Assembly: GCA_017432615.1 (NCBI GenBank)
Contig: JAFRIV010000039.1
Location: 58,455 to 122,454, forward strand
Direction: 5' to 3'
From: Oscillospiraceae bacterium
GTDB taxonomy: Bacteria; Bacillota; Clostridia; Oscillospirales; Oscillospiraceae
DNA: 64,000 nt
In this document: piece after piece, positions 18,134 through 24,907 of the stretch
How the letters are laid out: every line of letters starts with the position of its first letter
How positions within the stretch are numbered: position 1 is the stretch's first letter
The notes under the pieces: generated by a model
Databases searched by the model: none
Told to the model about the DNA's origin: nothing
Seen by the model: only the letters and a program-made list of their open reading frames with translations
Position numbers and translations under genes: made by a program

Positions 18134-18167
18134 ACTGCCTCCGCCCTGAAAACTATCCGGTATCGGT

Positions 18168-19022
18168 TCACGTTCCGCTGATCTCTTCCAGCGAACCATC
18201 ATGGAGCAGATAGAACTTTGCCTTCTGCGTCTGCGCGGGGACGATCAGGATCTCCGTCAGAGGGGAATAAAAAGACAGCAATGCCTTCACCTCCGGCGGA
18301 ACCGGCCCCTCCGGGACTGCGCATACGACCGTTTTCGCCTCAAAGAAGTCCGCCAGCAGAGCACACAGCCCGAAAGCAACAGAAGCGGGATACCGATCTG
18401 CAAGCAGGCTGATAAAACGGTTCTGTACCTCACGTGCCCGGAACCATTCCTTCTTCTGGGTAAGACGGGCAATTTCATCATAAAGAAGAGCTACGGCGCT
18501 GTTGCAGGAAGGCTGATCCAGATCATAGGCTTTCGATGCATCAAAAGTATGTGCAAACTCCCTGCGGATCCGGTCGGCAGCAGTGACAGCCCGGTCCAGA
18601 TATTCTCCGTGCTGTGTTGCGCGGAACAACTCCAAAAAGCCAAGAGCGGCAAAGGGATCCTCTTCTCTCTTGTCTGCCAGATCGATAGCACGCTCCAAAA
18701 GGTCCGTATTTTCAAAAACCCTGGAGCATTTGGCGAGGGCAGGCAGAAGCATCGGGTCTTCTTCAGAAGCCCGGGTAAGAAGGAATTCTGCGGCCGCAGG
18801 GCAAAAGCCGCCTTTTGCCGCTTCAAAGTATTCGGCATATGCATAAGCCAACGCGGCACTTTCCGGCAGGGTACTCAATTCCTCCAGAGAATCGCCGATC
18901 GTGCGAAGCAGTGCTCTGTCTCCCTGCAGAGCAGCGTAGCGCGTCAGGAATATAAAACTGTGCGCTCCGGTAAATCCTTCACTCTGGATCAGACGGGAAG
19001 CGCGTTCCAGTAAATCCGCCAT
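18168..19022 (-). CDS. Protein resembling only the C-terminal part of YyaL/DUF255 proteins
   Basis: A 284-residue, mostly helical protein. The AGAGG ribosome site and ATG at 19022 define the start. The segment KAYDLDQPSCNSAVALLYDEIARLT and the final region with VCAVPEGPVPPE and ILIVPAQTQKAKFYLLHDG recall the alpha/alpha barrel and the C-terminal domain of the thioredoxin-containing YyaL/spermatogenesis-associated-20 family. The N-terminal thioredoxin domain is absent. No signal peptide is seen, so it is cytoplasmic. It heads the operon containing the beta-lactamase-fold and NAGPA genes (34 bp gap). Family assignment is tentative. The alternative is an uncharacterised helical-repeat protein. 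Confidence 0.5.
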   Translation of the reverse strand: MADLLERASRLIQSEGFTGAHSFIFLTRYAALQGDRALLRTIGDSLEELSTLPESAALAYAYAEYFEAAKGGFCPAAAEFLLTRASEEDPMLLPALAKCSRVFENTDLLERAIDLADKREEDPFAALGFLELFRATQHGEYLDRAVTAADRIRREFAHTFDASKAYDLDQPSCNSAVALLYDEIARLTQKKEWFRAREVQNRFISLLADRYPASVAFGLCALLADFFEAKTVVCAVPEGPVPPEVKALLSFYSPLTEILIVPAQTQKAKFYLLHDGSLEEISGT

Positions 19023-19105
19023 AAAAACCTCTTGATAAAGTTTTTGAATTATTATAGTATTCTTTGCAGAAAAAATCAATGCCGATGAAACGAGGAAGCC
19101 CCCTA

Positions 19106-19927
19106 ATGGAAGAGTATATGGAAAACTGCTGTTGTTTTGATGCCGCACAGTATACGGGCACGCCCGATTCCTCTCATATAGCTGATTCCGTCGATGTGCC
19201 GAAAGTCCTTGCAGGGCTGGATGCGCTGAACAACAGCGGAAGAGAAGCTGACGGAGAAGCCTATCTGGAGGAAGCACTTTCCGATGCGTGCTCCAGAGGA
19301 GACTGGCGTGCTGAGATCTCCTTTCTCAGCGAACTGCTCGGCCAGTATCGCAAAAGCGGAAACCGCGATGCAGCGCTCCGCTGTGTTGAAAAGGCTATGT
19401 CTCTGATCCGCATCCACTGTCTCGGTCAGACGATATCCGGTGCAACGGTCCTGCTCAATGCAGCCACTACGATGAAATGCTTCGGTCTTGCGAAAGAATC
19501 CCTGCCGGTATTCCGTCATGTATCACGGGTCTATGCAGAGCATCTGGATCCTCACGATTACCGCTTTGCCGGGCTTTACAACAACATGGCGCTTTCTTTC
19601 GGCGATGCCGGCGATCCTTCGTCCGCCGAGCGGTATTTCCGCCTGGCATTGCAGGTTTTGGAAAGCTGTCCCAACAGTGAAAACGACTGTGCCGTAACCT
19701 GGTGTAATCTGGCAGAGCTTTATGACAGCGTCGACCATGTGGATCCCCGGATCGAACCCTGCATGGAACATGCCTGGGCAGCATTGAACACGCCTTCCCT
19801 TCCCCGCGACGGATACCACGCCTTTACTGTTTCAAAATGTATACCTGCCTTTGACTATTTCGGCTACTTTCTGTATGCCGAAGAACTGCGCCGCCGTGCT
19901 AAGGAGATCTATGAAAAAAGGACTTGA
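19106..19927 (+). CDS. TPR-repeat protein coupled to a DUF4037 protein
   Basis: The start at 19106 is chosen for an AGGAAG site 9 nt upstream; in-frame ATGs at 19064 and 19085 have none. The 273-residue protein is made of tetratricopeptide-like helical pairs (ALRCVEKAMSLI, LYNNMALSFGDAGDPSSAERYFRLALQVL, WCNLAELYDSV). It has no signal peptide. The next gene begins 17 bp inside its end, so the two are coupled. TPR proteins next to DUF4037 nucleotidyltransferase-fold proteins form a recurrent pair, as far as I recall. The partner and role are unknown. Confidence 0.78.
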   Translation: MEEYMENCCCFDAAQYTGTPDSSHIADSVDVPKVLAGLDALNNSGREADGEAYLEEALSDACSRGDWRAEISFLSELLGQYRKSGNRDAALRCVEKAMSLIRIHCLGQTISGATVLLNAATTMKCFGLAKESLPVFRHVSRVYAEHLDPHDYRFAGLYNNMALSFGDAGDPSSAERYFRLALQVLESCPNSENDCAVTWCNLAELYDSVDHVDPRIEPCMEHAWAALNTPSLPRDGYHAFTVSKCIPAFDYFGYFLYAEELRRRAKEIYEKRT

Positions 19928-20828
19928 AGAAGCAAAAGCGCTCTATCTTCAGAAAGGCAGACCGATGCTGCATGCGCTCTTTCCGGACGAGGAAGGGCGT
20001 ATCGCCGTGGGTCTTGCGGGACACGGATCGGAATGCTTCGGATATGATGATGCGCTTTCCCGGGATCATGATTTTTTCCCGGGGTTCTGCCTCTGGGTGA
20101 CGGAAGAAGACGACGTGCGCATCGGTCCCCGCCTGCAGCACGCCTACCGTGAAGCCGTCGGCAGCAGGGAGAGGCTCAGAAGCGCCATGGGAGAGGAAAC
20201 GCTGGGTGTACACCGTATCTGCGATTTTTATTCCCGCTACACCGGTTGTCCCGGTACACCGGAAACGCCGGAACACTGGCTTGCGCTGCCGGAGAATGCA
20301 TTGGCGGAAGCTACCAACGGCGAAGTCTGGCGGGATGATCTGGGCGAATTCTCCAAAGTCCGGGAAACGCTGCTGTACGGGATGCCGGAGGATGTTTGGC
20401 GCAAGAAGATAGCCGCCCGGGCATTGGAAATGGCTCAGTCCGGGCAGTATAATTATGCCCGCTGCCTGCATCACGGGCAGCCTGGAGCAGCACAGCTTGC
20501 TCTTTTTTCCTTTGTCAAGGCAGCATGCAGTATGATTTTTCTTCTCAACCGTCGCCATGAGCCTTATTACAAATGGGTCTTCCGTGCGATGGAAGATCTC
20601 CCGAAGCTTTCCGAACTGAAGGAAGCGCTGGAATTTCTTCTGCTGGAACAGGCTGACGCTACCCTGAAGCAGGGCGTGGTAGAAGACCTGTGCGCCCGGA
20701 TCATCAACGAACTGCATCTGCAGGAGCTCTCCGACAGCACTTCCTCTTACCTGGAACCTCACGCTTTTTCCGTGCAGGAACATATCATCTCTCAGTCTCT
20801 TCGGGCAATGCATATTCTGGAAGGATAA
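19911..20828 (+). CDS. DUF4037 nucleotidyltransferase-fold protein
   Basis: This 305-residue protein starts at 19911 with AAGGAG just upstream. Its N-terminal motif GHGSECFGYDDALSRDHDF has the GS...D-x-D arrangement of the polymerase-beta-like nucleotidyltransferase fold, followed by a helical DUF4037 domain (ALEMAQSGQYNYARCL, AACSMIFLLNRRHEPYYKW). Antibiotic nucleotidyltransferases share this helical tail pattern, but no substrate can be assigned. Overlap with the upstream TPR gene implies joint function. Confidence 0.8.
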   Translation: MKKGLEEAKALYLQKGRPMLHALFPDEEGRIAVGLAGHGSECFGYDDALSRDHDFFPGFCLWVTEEDDVRIGPRLQHAYREAVGSRERLRSAMGEETLGVHRICDFYSRYTGCPGTPETPEHWLALPENALAEATNGEVWRDDLGEFSKVRETLLYGMPEDVWRKKIAARALEMAQSGQYNYARCLHHGQPGAAQLALFSFVKAACSMIFLLNRRHEPYYKWVFRAMEDLPKLSELKEALEFLLLEQADATLKQGVVEDLCARIINELHLQELSDSTSSYLEPHAFSVQEHIISQSLRAMHILEG

Positions 20829-20863
20829 TCGGAAAAGGTGCATATTCCTCCGAGAAAAAACTG

Positions 20864-20892
20864 TTGCCATTCCGTTTTTCATCTGCTATTAT
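20864..20892 (+). promoter_or_regulatory. Promoter of the aminotransferase gene
   Basis: TTGCCA (20864-20869), a 17-bp spacer and TATTAT (20887-20892), 70 bp before the coding start. Confidence 0.7.
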
Positions 20893-20961
20893 ATGATACT
20901 GTTTAAAGACTTCAATTATTCGATCAGCAACCAATTTATGAAAACGAAGGAGATAAAAGCC

Positions 20962-22146
20962 ATGGTTTCTTATGCAAAAATGATGGATAACGTCAAAGCC
21001 TCAGAGATCCGTGAGCTCCTTGCCCTTACGCAGCGGCCGGAAGTCACATCTTTTGCAGGCGGTCTTCCTGCTCCGGAGCTGTTCCCTGTACAGGAATTCA
21101 AAGCGGCCTGTGATGCAGTGCTTGACGAGCAGGGCAAAGTTGCTCTCCAGTACGGCACGACGGACGGATGGACTCCTCTCCGTAAGCAGATCGCCGAGCG
21201 TATGCTGGCGAAAAACAGTATCCACACCGATCCCCGGCACATCCTGCTGACCGCCGGTTCCCAGCAGGGGCTGGATTATGTAGGCCGTGTTTTCCTGGAT
21301 CCGGGTGATGTTGTCATCATGGAGAGCCCGTCTTATCTCGGTGCGATCAATGCTTTCAAACTCAGCCAGCCGAAGTTTGTGGAGGTCCCGACGGATGAAA
21401 ACGGCATGATCATGTCTGAACTGGAAAAGGTCCTTGCCACGACGAAAAATGTAAAGTTCATCTACGTGATCCCTGATTTTCAGAACCCCTCCGGGCGCAC
21501 CTGGCCGTTGGAGCGCCGCAAGGAATTTATGGAGATCATCACAAAGTATGAGATCCCCGTGATTGAAGACAATCCCTATGGTGAGCTGCGCTACAAGGGA
21601 GAATTCCTGCCTGCGCTGAAATCCATGGACCCGAAGGAACTGGTTATTTATCTCGGCACCTTCTCCAAAATCCTCGCACCCGGTACCCGCATTGCCTGGA
21701 TGTGTGCCAACGAAAACTATATTCAAAAGTTTAATCTTCTGGCTCAGGCCGCCGTTCTGCAGACGTCCACCTTCGGAGCTATGGCGGTGTCTAAATTTGT
21801 CGAGATGTTTGATCTTGATGCACATGTGGCAAAGATCCGCAGCGTGTATGGTCATCGCGCCGGAGTAATGGTTCAGGCCATGAAGGACTACTTCCCTGAA
21901 GAGGTGACCTTCACTGATCCGGACGGCGGTCTCTTCACCTGGGCAGAACTTCCCGATTATATCAATACCAAAGAAATGGCAACACAGTGCCTGGCTAAAA
22001 ACGTAGCCTATGTACCGGGTGCAGGCTTCTTCCCCAACGGCGGCAACGACCACTGCATGCGCCTGAACTACTCCTGCTCCGGGGACGAACAGATCGTCAA
22101 CGGCATTCATATCATTGGAGATATCATTAAAGCAAACCTGAAGTAA
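20962..22146 (+). CDS. PLP-dependent aminotransferase, fold type I (2-aminoadipate/aromatic aminotransferase-like)
   Basis: This 394-residue enzyme has AAGGAGA before the ATG at 20962; an upstream in-frame ATG at 20893 lacks a site. Motifs: SFAGGLPAPELFP at the N-terminus, LQYGTTDGWTPLR, TAGSQQGLDYVGRVFLDPGD (cofactor phosphate), PDFQNPSGRTW (Asn), EDNPYGELRY (Asp/Tyr), and the Schiff-base Lys in YLGTFSKILAPGTRIAW. This is the class of LysN, Kat-like and archaeal aspartate/2-aminoadipate aminotransferases. No DNA-binding domain is fused, so it is not a MocR regulator. The exact amino donor is not determined. Confidence 0.92.
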   Translation: MVSYAKMMDNVKASEIRELLALTQRPEVTSFAGGLPAPELFPVQEFKAACDAVLDEQGKVALQYGTTDGWTPLRKQIAERMLAKNSIHTDPRHILLTAGSQQGLDYVGRVFLDPGDVVIMESPSYLGAINAFKLSQPKFVEVPTDENGMIMSELEKVLATTKNVKFIYVIPDFQNPSGRTWPLERRKEFMEIITKYEIPVIEDNPYGELRYKGEFLPALKSMDPKELVIYLGTFSKILAPGTRIAWMCANENYIQKFNLLAQAAVLQTSTFGAMAVSKFVEMFDLDAHVAKIRSVYGHRAGVMVQAMKDYFPEEVTFTDPDGGLFTWAELPDYINTKEMATQCLAKNVAYVPGAGFFPNGGNDHCMRLNYSCSGDEQIVNGIHIIGDIIKANLK

Positions 22147-22156
22147 TCCGTTTTTC

Positions 22157-22201
22157 ACCAACAGGGACAGTCTCTTTACCGCACTGCCCCTGTTGTTTTT
22201 T
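22157..22201 (+). terminator. Intrinsic terminator of the aminotransferase gene
   Basis: A stem of about 12 bp with one bulge on each side (22159-22171 with 22183-22195), then six T's. Confidence 0.88.
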
Positions 22202-22242
22202 CTGATGCCGCAGGGAAATGACTGTTGGGAGGCATGCACAAA

Positions 22243-23160
22243 ATGAATCGAGTTTTCAGGCGTACCGCCGCACTATATGCTTTGGTGATCTGGATGGCAG
22301 CAGCAGCGTTCTGCTTTCCTGTGCACGCTTCTGCAGCCGGGCAGCCGGCGTTTTCTGCCTTTTCTTCTTTTGAAGAGCTGAAACAGCTTTGTCTTCAGGC
22401 TTTTTCGACCTCCGGGATGACGCTGATATCCGGTAAGTCGATCGAACTTGCAGAAAACCTGTTTATTCCCGCCGAAACCACCGTTATCGTTTCCCGGATA
22501 ACCGTTCCTGAAGGGGTCACGCTGACCGTGATGGAAGATGCGGAACTGCTCACTGCCGCCCTGACGGTGCAGGGAGAACTGCTGAACAGCGGTACTGTGA
22601 TCCAGCAGGAGATGTCTCTTGCCGCACAGGAAGCAGATGTTGAGATTGCCGCCTGGATCCCGGGACACATCACCAACCGCGGAACCATGATCCTCACGAA
22701 TGTTTACGGCAGGAGAAACATCTCTTCCCTTACCGGGCGGCTGGTCATGAACACCCTCCCCTCTCCGACACCGGATGATGAAAACGGTAAAAACCAGACT
22801 ATCTCCGCTCCGTCTGCTTCTGAAACTCCGGAGCCGGAACCCCGTCTCTCCGGCCGCAAGGAATTCTTTCAGAGAGAAGCCACCCGGCCAATCCGCCAGA
22901 CAGTTTTATTCTCCACTTCCATACTCCTTCTGATTCTCTTTGCTTCCGTTGTTCTCATAAAACGCGGAAAAACGGCCGAAACGAAAAAGGCTGCAGACGG
23001 TCAATCGGCCGGAGCCGCCGTCTACAGCCAGGATTCCTTTGGACGGGATCAGCAGAACCGGATCGCAGAACTGGACGACTGGCTGCGAAACGGATTGATT
23101 GATCGGAAAGAGTATCGCATCCTGAAGAAAAAATATGAGCAGCAGAGCAGACGGCCATAG
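22243..23160 (+). CDS. Secreted/membrane protein with C-terminal SHOCT domain
   Basis: The ATG at 22243 has GGGAGG 10 nt upstream, giving 305 residues. There is a signal peptide (hydrophobic run ending VHASAAG) and an extracellular region of short beta repeats (about residues 60-160, with ITVPEGVTLTVMEDAEL, LTVQGELLNSGTV and ITNRGTMILTN resembling a small beta-helix). A Pro/Glu-rich spacer and one transmembrane helix at about 225-245 (TVLFSTSILLLILFASVVL) follow. The cytoplasmic tail ends in a SHOCT motif (RIAELDDWLRNGLIDRKEYRILKKKYEQ in outline). Function is unknown; a sensor or anchor role is possible. Confidence 0.72.
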   Translation: MNRVFRRTAALYALVIWMAAAAFCFPVHASAAGQPAFSAFSSFEELKQLCLQAFSTSGMTLISGKSIELAENLFIPAETTVIVSRITVPEGVTLTVMEDAELLTAALTVQGELLNSGTVIQQEMSLAAQEADVEIAAWIPGHITNRGTMILTNVYGRRNISSLTGRLVMNTLPSPTPDDENGKNQTISAPSASETPEPEPRLSGRKEFFQREATRPIRQTVLFSTSILLLILFASVVLIKRGKTAETKKAADGQSAGAAVYSQDSFGRDQQNRIAELDDWLRNGLIDRKEYRILKKKYEQQSRRP

Positions 23161-23216
23161 CCGTCCGCCGGTTCTGACTTATGGTCGTCTTTGATACGTC
23201 CTCTATATGTACGTCC

Positions 23217-23258
23217 AGCCCGGAAACGGCCTGAAATGGCTTGTTTTCCGGGCTTTTC
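23217..23258 (+). terminator. Intrinsic terminator after the SHOCT-domain gene
   Basis: A 10-bp stem AGCCCGGAAA (23217-23226) with TTTCCGGGCT (23245-23254), then a short T run. The rest of the 266-bp gap to 23427 shows only a 9-bp tandem duplication at 23371-23388. Confidence 0.75.
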
Positions 23259-23426
23259 TGCTATCGTGGCTATTTGCATCAGACCGCTCCTTTCATAAAA
23301 TCGGTCGGTTGGCGGTATCCGTCCGCTTTGAAAACTGCCTGCCGGGACTGCCAGCCGTGGAATAATTAAATCGTTCAGGTCGTTCAGGAATAAATAAAAA
23401 CGGATGGAAACGTTAAAAGGTACAAG

Positions 23427-23831
23427 TCATTTTGCATACTGCCTATAGCACCATACTGCAATCTCTGCTATCAGATCTTTCGGCAGCGGTTTGGTATAGG
23501 GCAGCCGGATCGTTCCCTTACTCACATCATAATCCGACAGTTTATCAGCAAAAACCGTGGTTGCTTCTCCACCCGGATAAAGTCCCAGATGCTTTTTCGA
23601 CGCCGCGAAGTGAATGAGGTTCTGGCCCTTCCAGTATGTTGGCATACTCCACGAGATCTTCTCCTGTGCTTCCGGAATAGCGCTGCGGATGATCTGGCGG
23701 ACTTCATTCAGGGTCTTCCTGACGGTTTCATCCTGTTCTTCAATGTACTGATCTACTGTTTCGATTTTTCCGCAGTAATGACCCTGTCCTTCACGGCTGA
23801 AACTCCGGCCGCATTTCGGGCATTTCCACAT
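23427..23831 (-). CDS. DUF1801 (YdhG-like) protein with N-terminal zinc ribbon
   Basis: A 134-residue protein. The first 20 residues hold a CxxC...CG zinc-ribbon-like unit (WKCPKCGRSF, HYCGK). The rest is the DUF1801 fold (TVDQYIEEQDETVRKTLNEVR, EKISWSMPTYWKGQNLIHFAASKKHLGLYPG, GTIRLPYTKPLP). The family is structurally related to YdhG/frataxin-like proteins of unknown role. It is last in a three-gene set on the minus strand, 25 bp after the DUF5655 gene. Confidence 0.85.
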   Translation of the reverse strand: MWKCPKCGRSFSREGQGHYCGKIETVDQYIEEQDETVRKTLNEVRQIIRSAIPEAQEKISWSMPTYWKGQNLIHFAASKKHLGLYPGGEATTVFADKLSDYDVSKGTIRLPYTKPLPKDLIAEIAVWCYRQYAK

Positions 23832-23856
23832 ATCCGCTATCCTCCTCTGCTGTTAT

Positions 23857-24243
23857 TCACTTTGCATCTGCAAAGGTATAGGCAGTTTTTATCCATGAAA
23901 GCAGTTCTTCATCCAACTCCTCCGGCGTGCTGACAACAATATGATGCGTCCATCTTCCGGGATATGGCTCCGTCTTTACCGCGATTCGTTCCGAATCCAA
24001 AGGAGCAGGTAGCCCGAGGGTAATCACGATGTATCTCATCGGCAGCTCGACTTTTCTTTTCACTCGCGCAAAAGAGACGCAAGCAAAAATGTGACGGTTG
24101 GAAAAGGTGATCTGTGTCTTCTGCACCCTTTTGTTCACCACGGAGAAAGAATCAAAGAGAATCTCCTCAAAAGCCTGGTACAGCGGAAGTACATCCAAAT
24201 GCTGGTCAAAAAACATCAGAGTATCCGCATCAAGTTCCCACAT
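23857..24243 (-). CDS. DUF5655 domain protein
   Basis: A 128-residue protein matching the DUF5655 pattern (LYQAFEEILFDSF, VQKTQITFSNRHIFACVSFARVKRK, YIVITLGLPAPLDSERIAVKTEPYPGRWTHHIVV in parts). Such domains occur with DUF1801- and DUF1905-type proteins in bacteria. Its start lies 28 bp inside the end of the DUF1905 gene in another frame, so it is probably translated by coupling. No catalytic residues are known to me for the family. Confidence 0.8.
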   Translation of the reverse strand: MWELDADTLMFFDQHLDVLPLYQAFEEILFDSFSVVNKRVQKTQITFSNRHIFACVSFARVKRKVELPMRYIVITLGLPAPLDSERIAVKTEPYPGRWTHHIVVSTPEELDEELLSWIKTAYTFADAK

Positions 24244-24533
24244 CCTGCGTCTCCTTCAATCATCACATGGATCGTGTCTCCATCATGTTTGTTCAGTTTG
24301 TCCCGGATCGTCTTCAGTACGCCGATGATATAGCAGACAGAACCGTCCGGATTCTTTACTCCCATGTTGACGATGCTTCCGTCATATGGGATGCCGTCAA
24401 ACAGTGCGTGAACCTTCACACGCCCCTTCCCGAATTCTTCCCGGATATTCCATGGAAAGGCTACATAAGCACCGCCGTTATCATCCATCTCATGGAGAAC
24501 CGCGTCATACTCATATTGTTTCATTCCGATCAC
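24216..24533 (-). CDS. DUF1905 domain protein
   Basis: A 105-residue beta-rich protein with the DUF1905 signature (YEYDAVLHEMDDNGGAYVAFPWNIREEFGKGRVKVHALFDG in segments, GDTIHVMIEGD near the end). The GTG at 24533 has an AAGGTG site 7 nt upstream; the ATG at 24524 is an alternative. DUF1905 domains often precede a bacteriocin-protection YdeI-like domain, which is missing here, and the DUF5655 gene takes that place. The last 28 bp are shared with the next gene. Confidence 0.82.
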   Translation of the reverse strand: MIGMKQYEYDAVLHEMDDNGGAYVAFPWNIREEFGKGRVKVHALFDGIPYDGSIVNMGVKNPDGSVCYIIGVLKTIRDKLNKHDGDTIHVMIEGDAGCGNLMRIL

Positions 24534-24732
24534 CGCAGCACCTTATTTTGCATTCGTGTTGCATCTCGACTTACTCCTTTATTTTGCCATTCAATCTCTG
24601 AAGTACATCTTCATGTGTTCCTTGGGCAACTCAACCTTAGCCTATCGTTTTCCTGATCGCTACCCTTTTTTCTCCTGTCACACATCATTGTAAAACATAC
24701 ACTGCCGGTTCCATGAAGTTTTAAAGATTTTC

Positions 24733-24761
24733 TTGCCAAGCAAAAAAGAATGGTGTATAAT
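24733..24761 (+). promoter_or_regulatory. Promoter of tRNA-Pro
   Basis: TTGCCA (24733-24738), a 17-bp spacer and consensus TATAAT (24756-24761), 12 bp before the tRNA 5' end. Confidence 0.85.
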
Positions 24762-24773
24762 GCCATTTGTTGA

Positions 24774-24846
24774 CCGGGTGTGGCGCAGTTGGTAGCGTGC
24801 CTGATTTGGGATCAGGAGGCCGCTGGTTCAAGTCCAGTCACTCGGA
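24774..24846 (+). tRNA. tRNA-Pro (anticodon TGG)
   Basis: A cloverleaf can be drawn. Acceptor stem CCGGGTG/CACTCGG (one G-T), D arm with GCGCAGTTGGTAGCGT, anticodon stem CCTGA/TCAGG with loop TTTGGGA (anticodon TGG), T arm with TTCAAGT loop, discriminator A at 24846. CCA is not encoded. It has its own promoter and a terminator immediately downstream, so it is a single-tRNA transcript. Confidence 0.95.
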
Positions 24847-24855
24847 TAATTTTTT

Positions 24856-24890
24856 AGAGCTGAAAACGTTTGTTTTCAGCTCTTTTTCTT
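24856..24890 (+). terminator. Intrinsic terminator of tRNA-Pro
   Basis: A 12-bp perfect stem (24856-24867 with 24872-24883), a 4-nt loop and TTTTTCTTT. On the other strand it could also end the convergent DHHW gene transcript. Confidence 0.92.
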
Positions 24891-24907
24891 TATTTCCGGT
24901 ACTCTCT

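Noticed and set aside
23371-23388. Tandem 9-bp duplication TCGTTCAGG
   Set aside because: Only two copies, no gene or promoter relation seen.
24774-24846. tRNA-Pro as an attachment site for an integrated element
   Set aside because: No duplicated tRNA 3' end, integrase or excision gene is visible on either side within the window.
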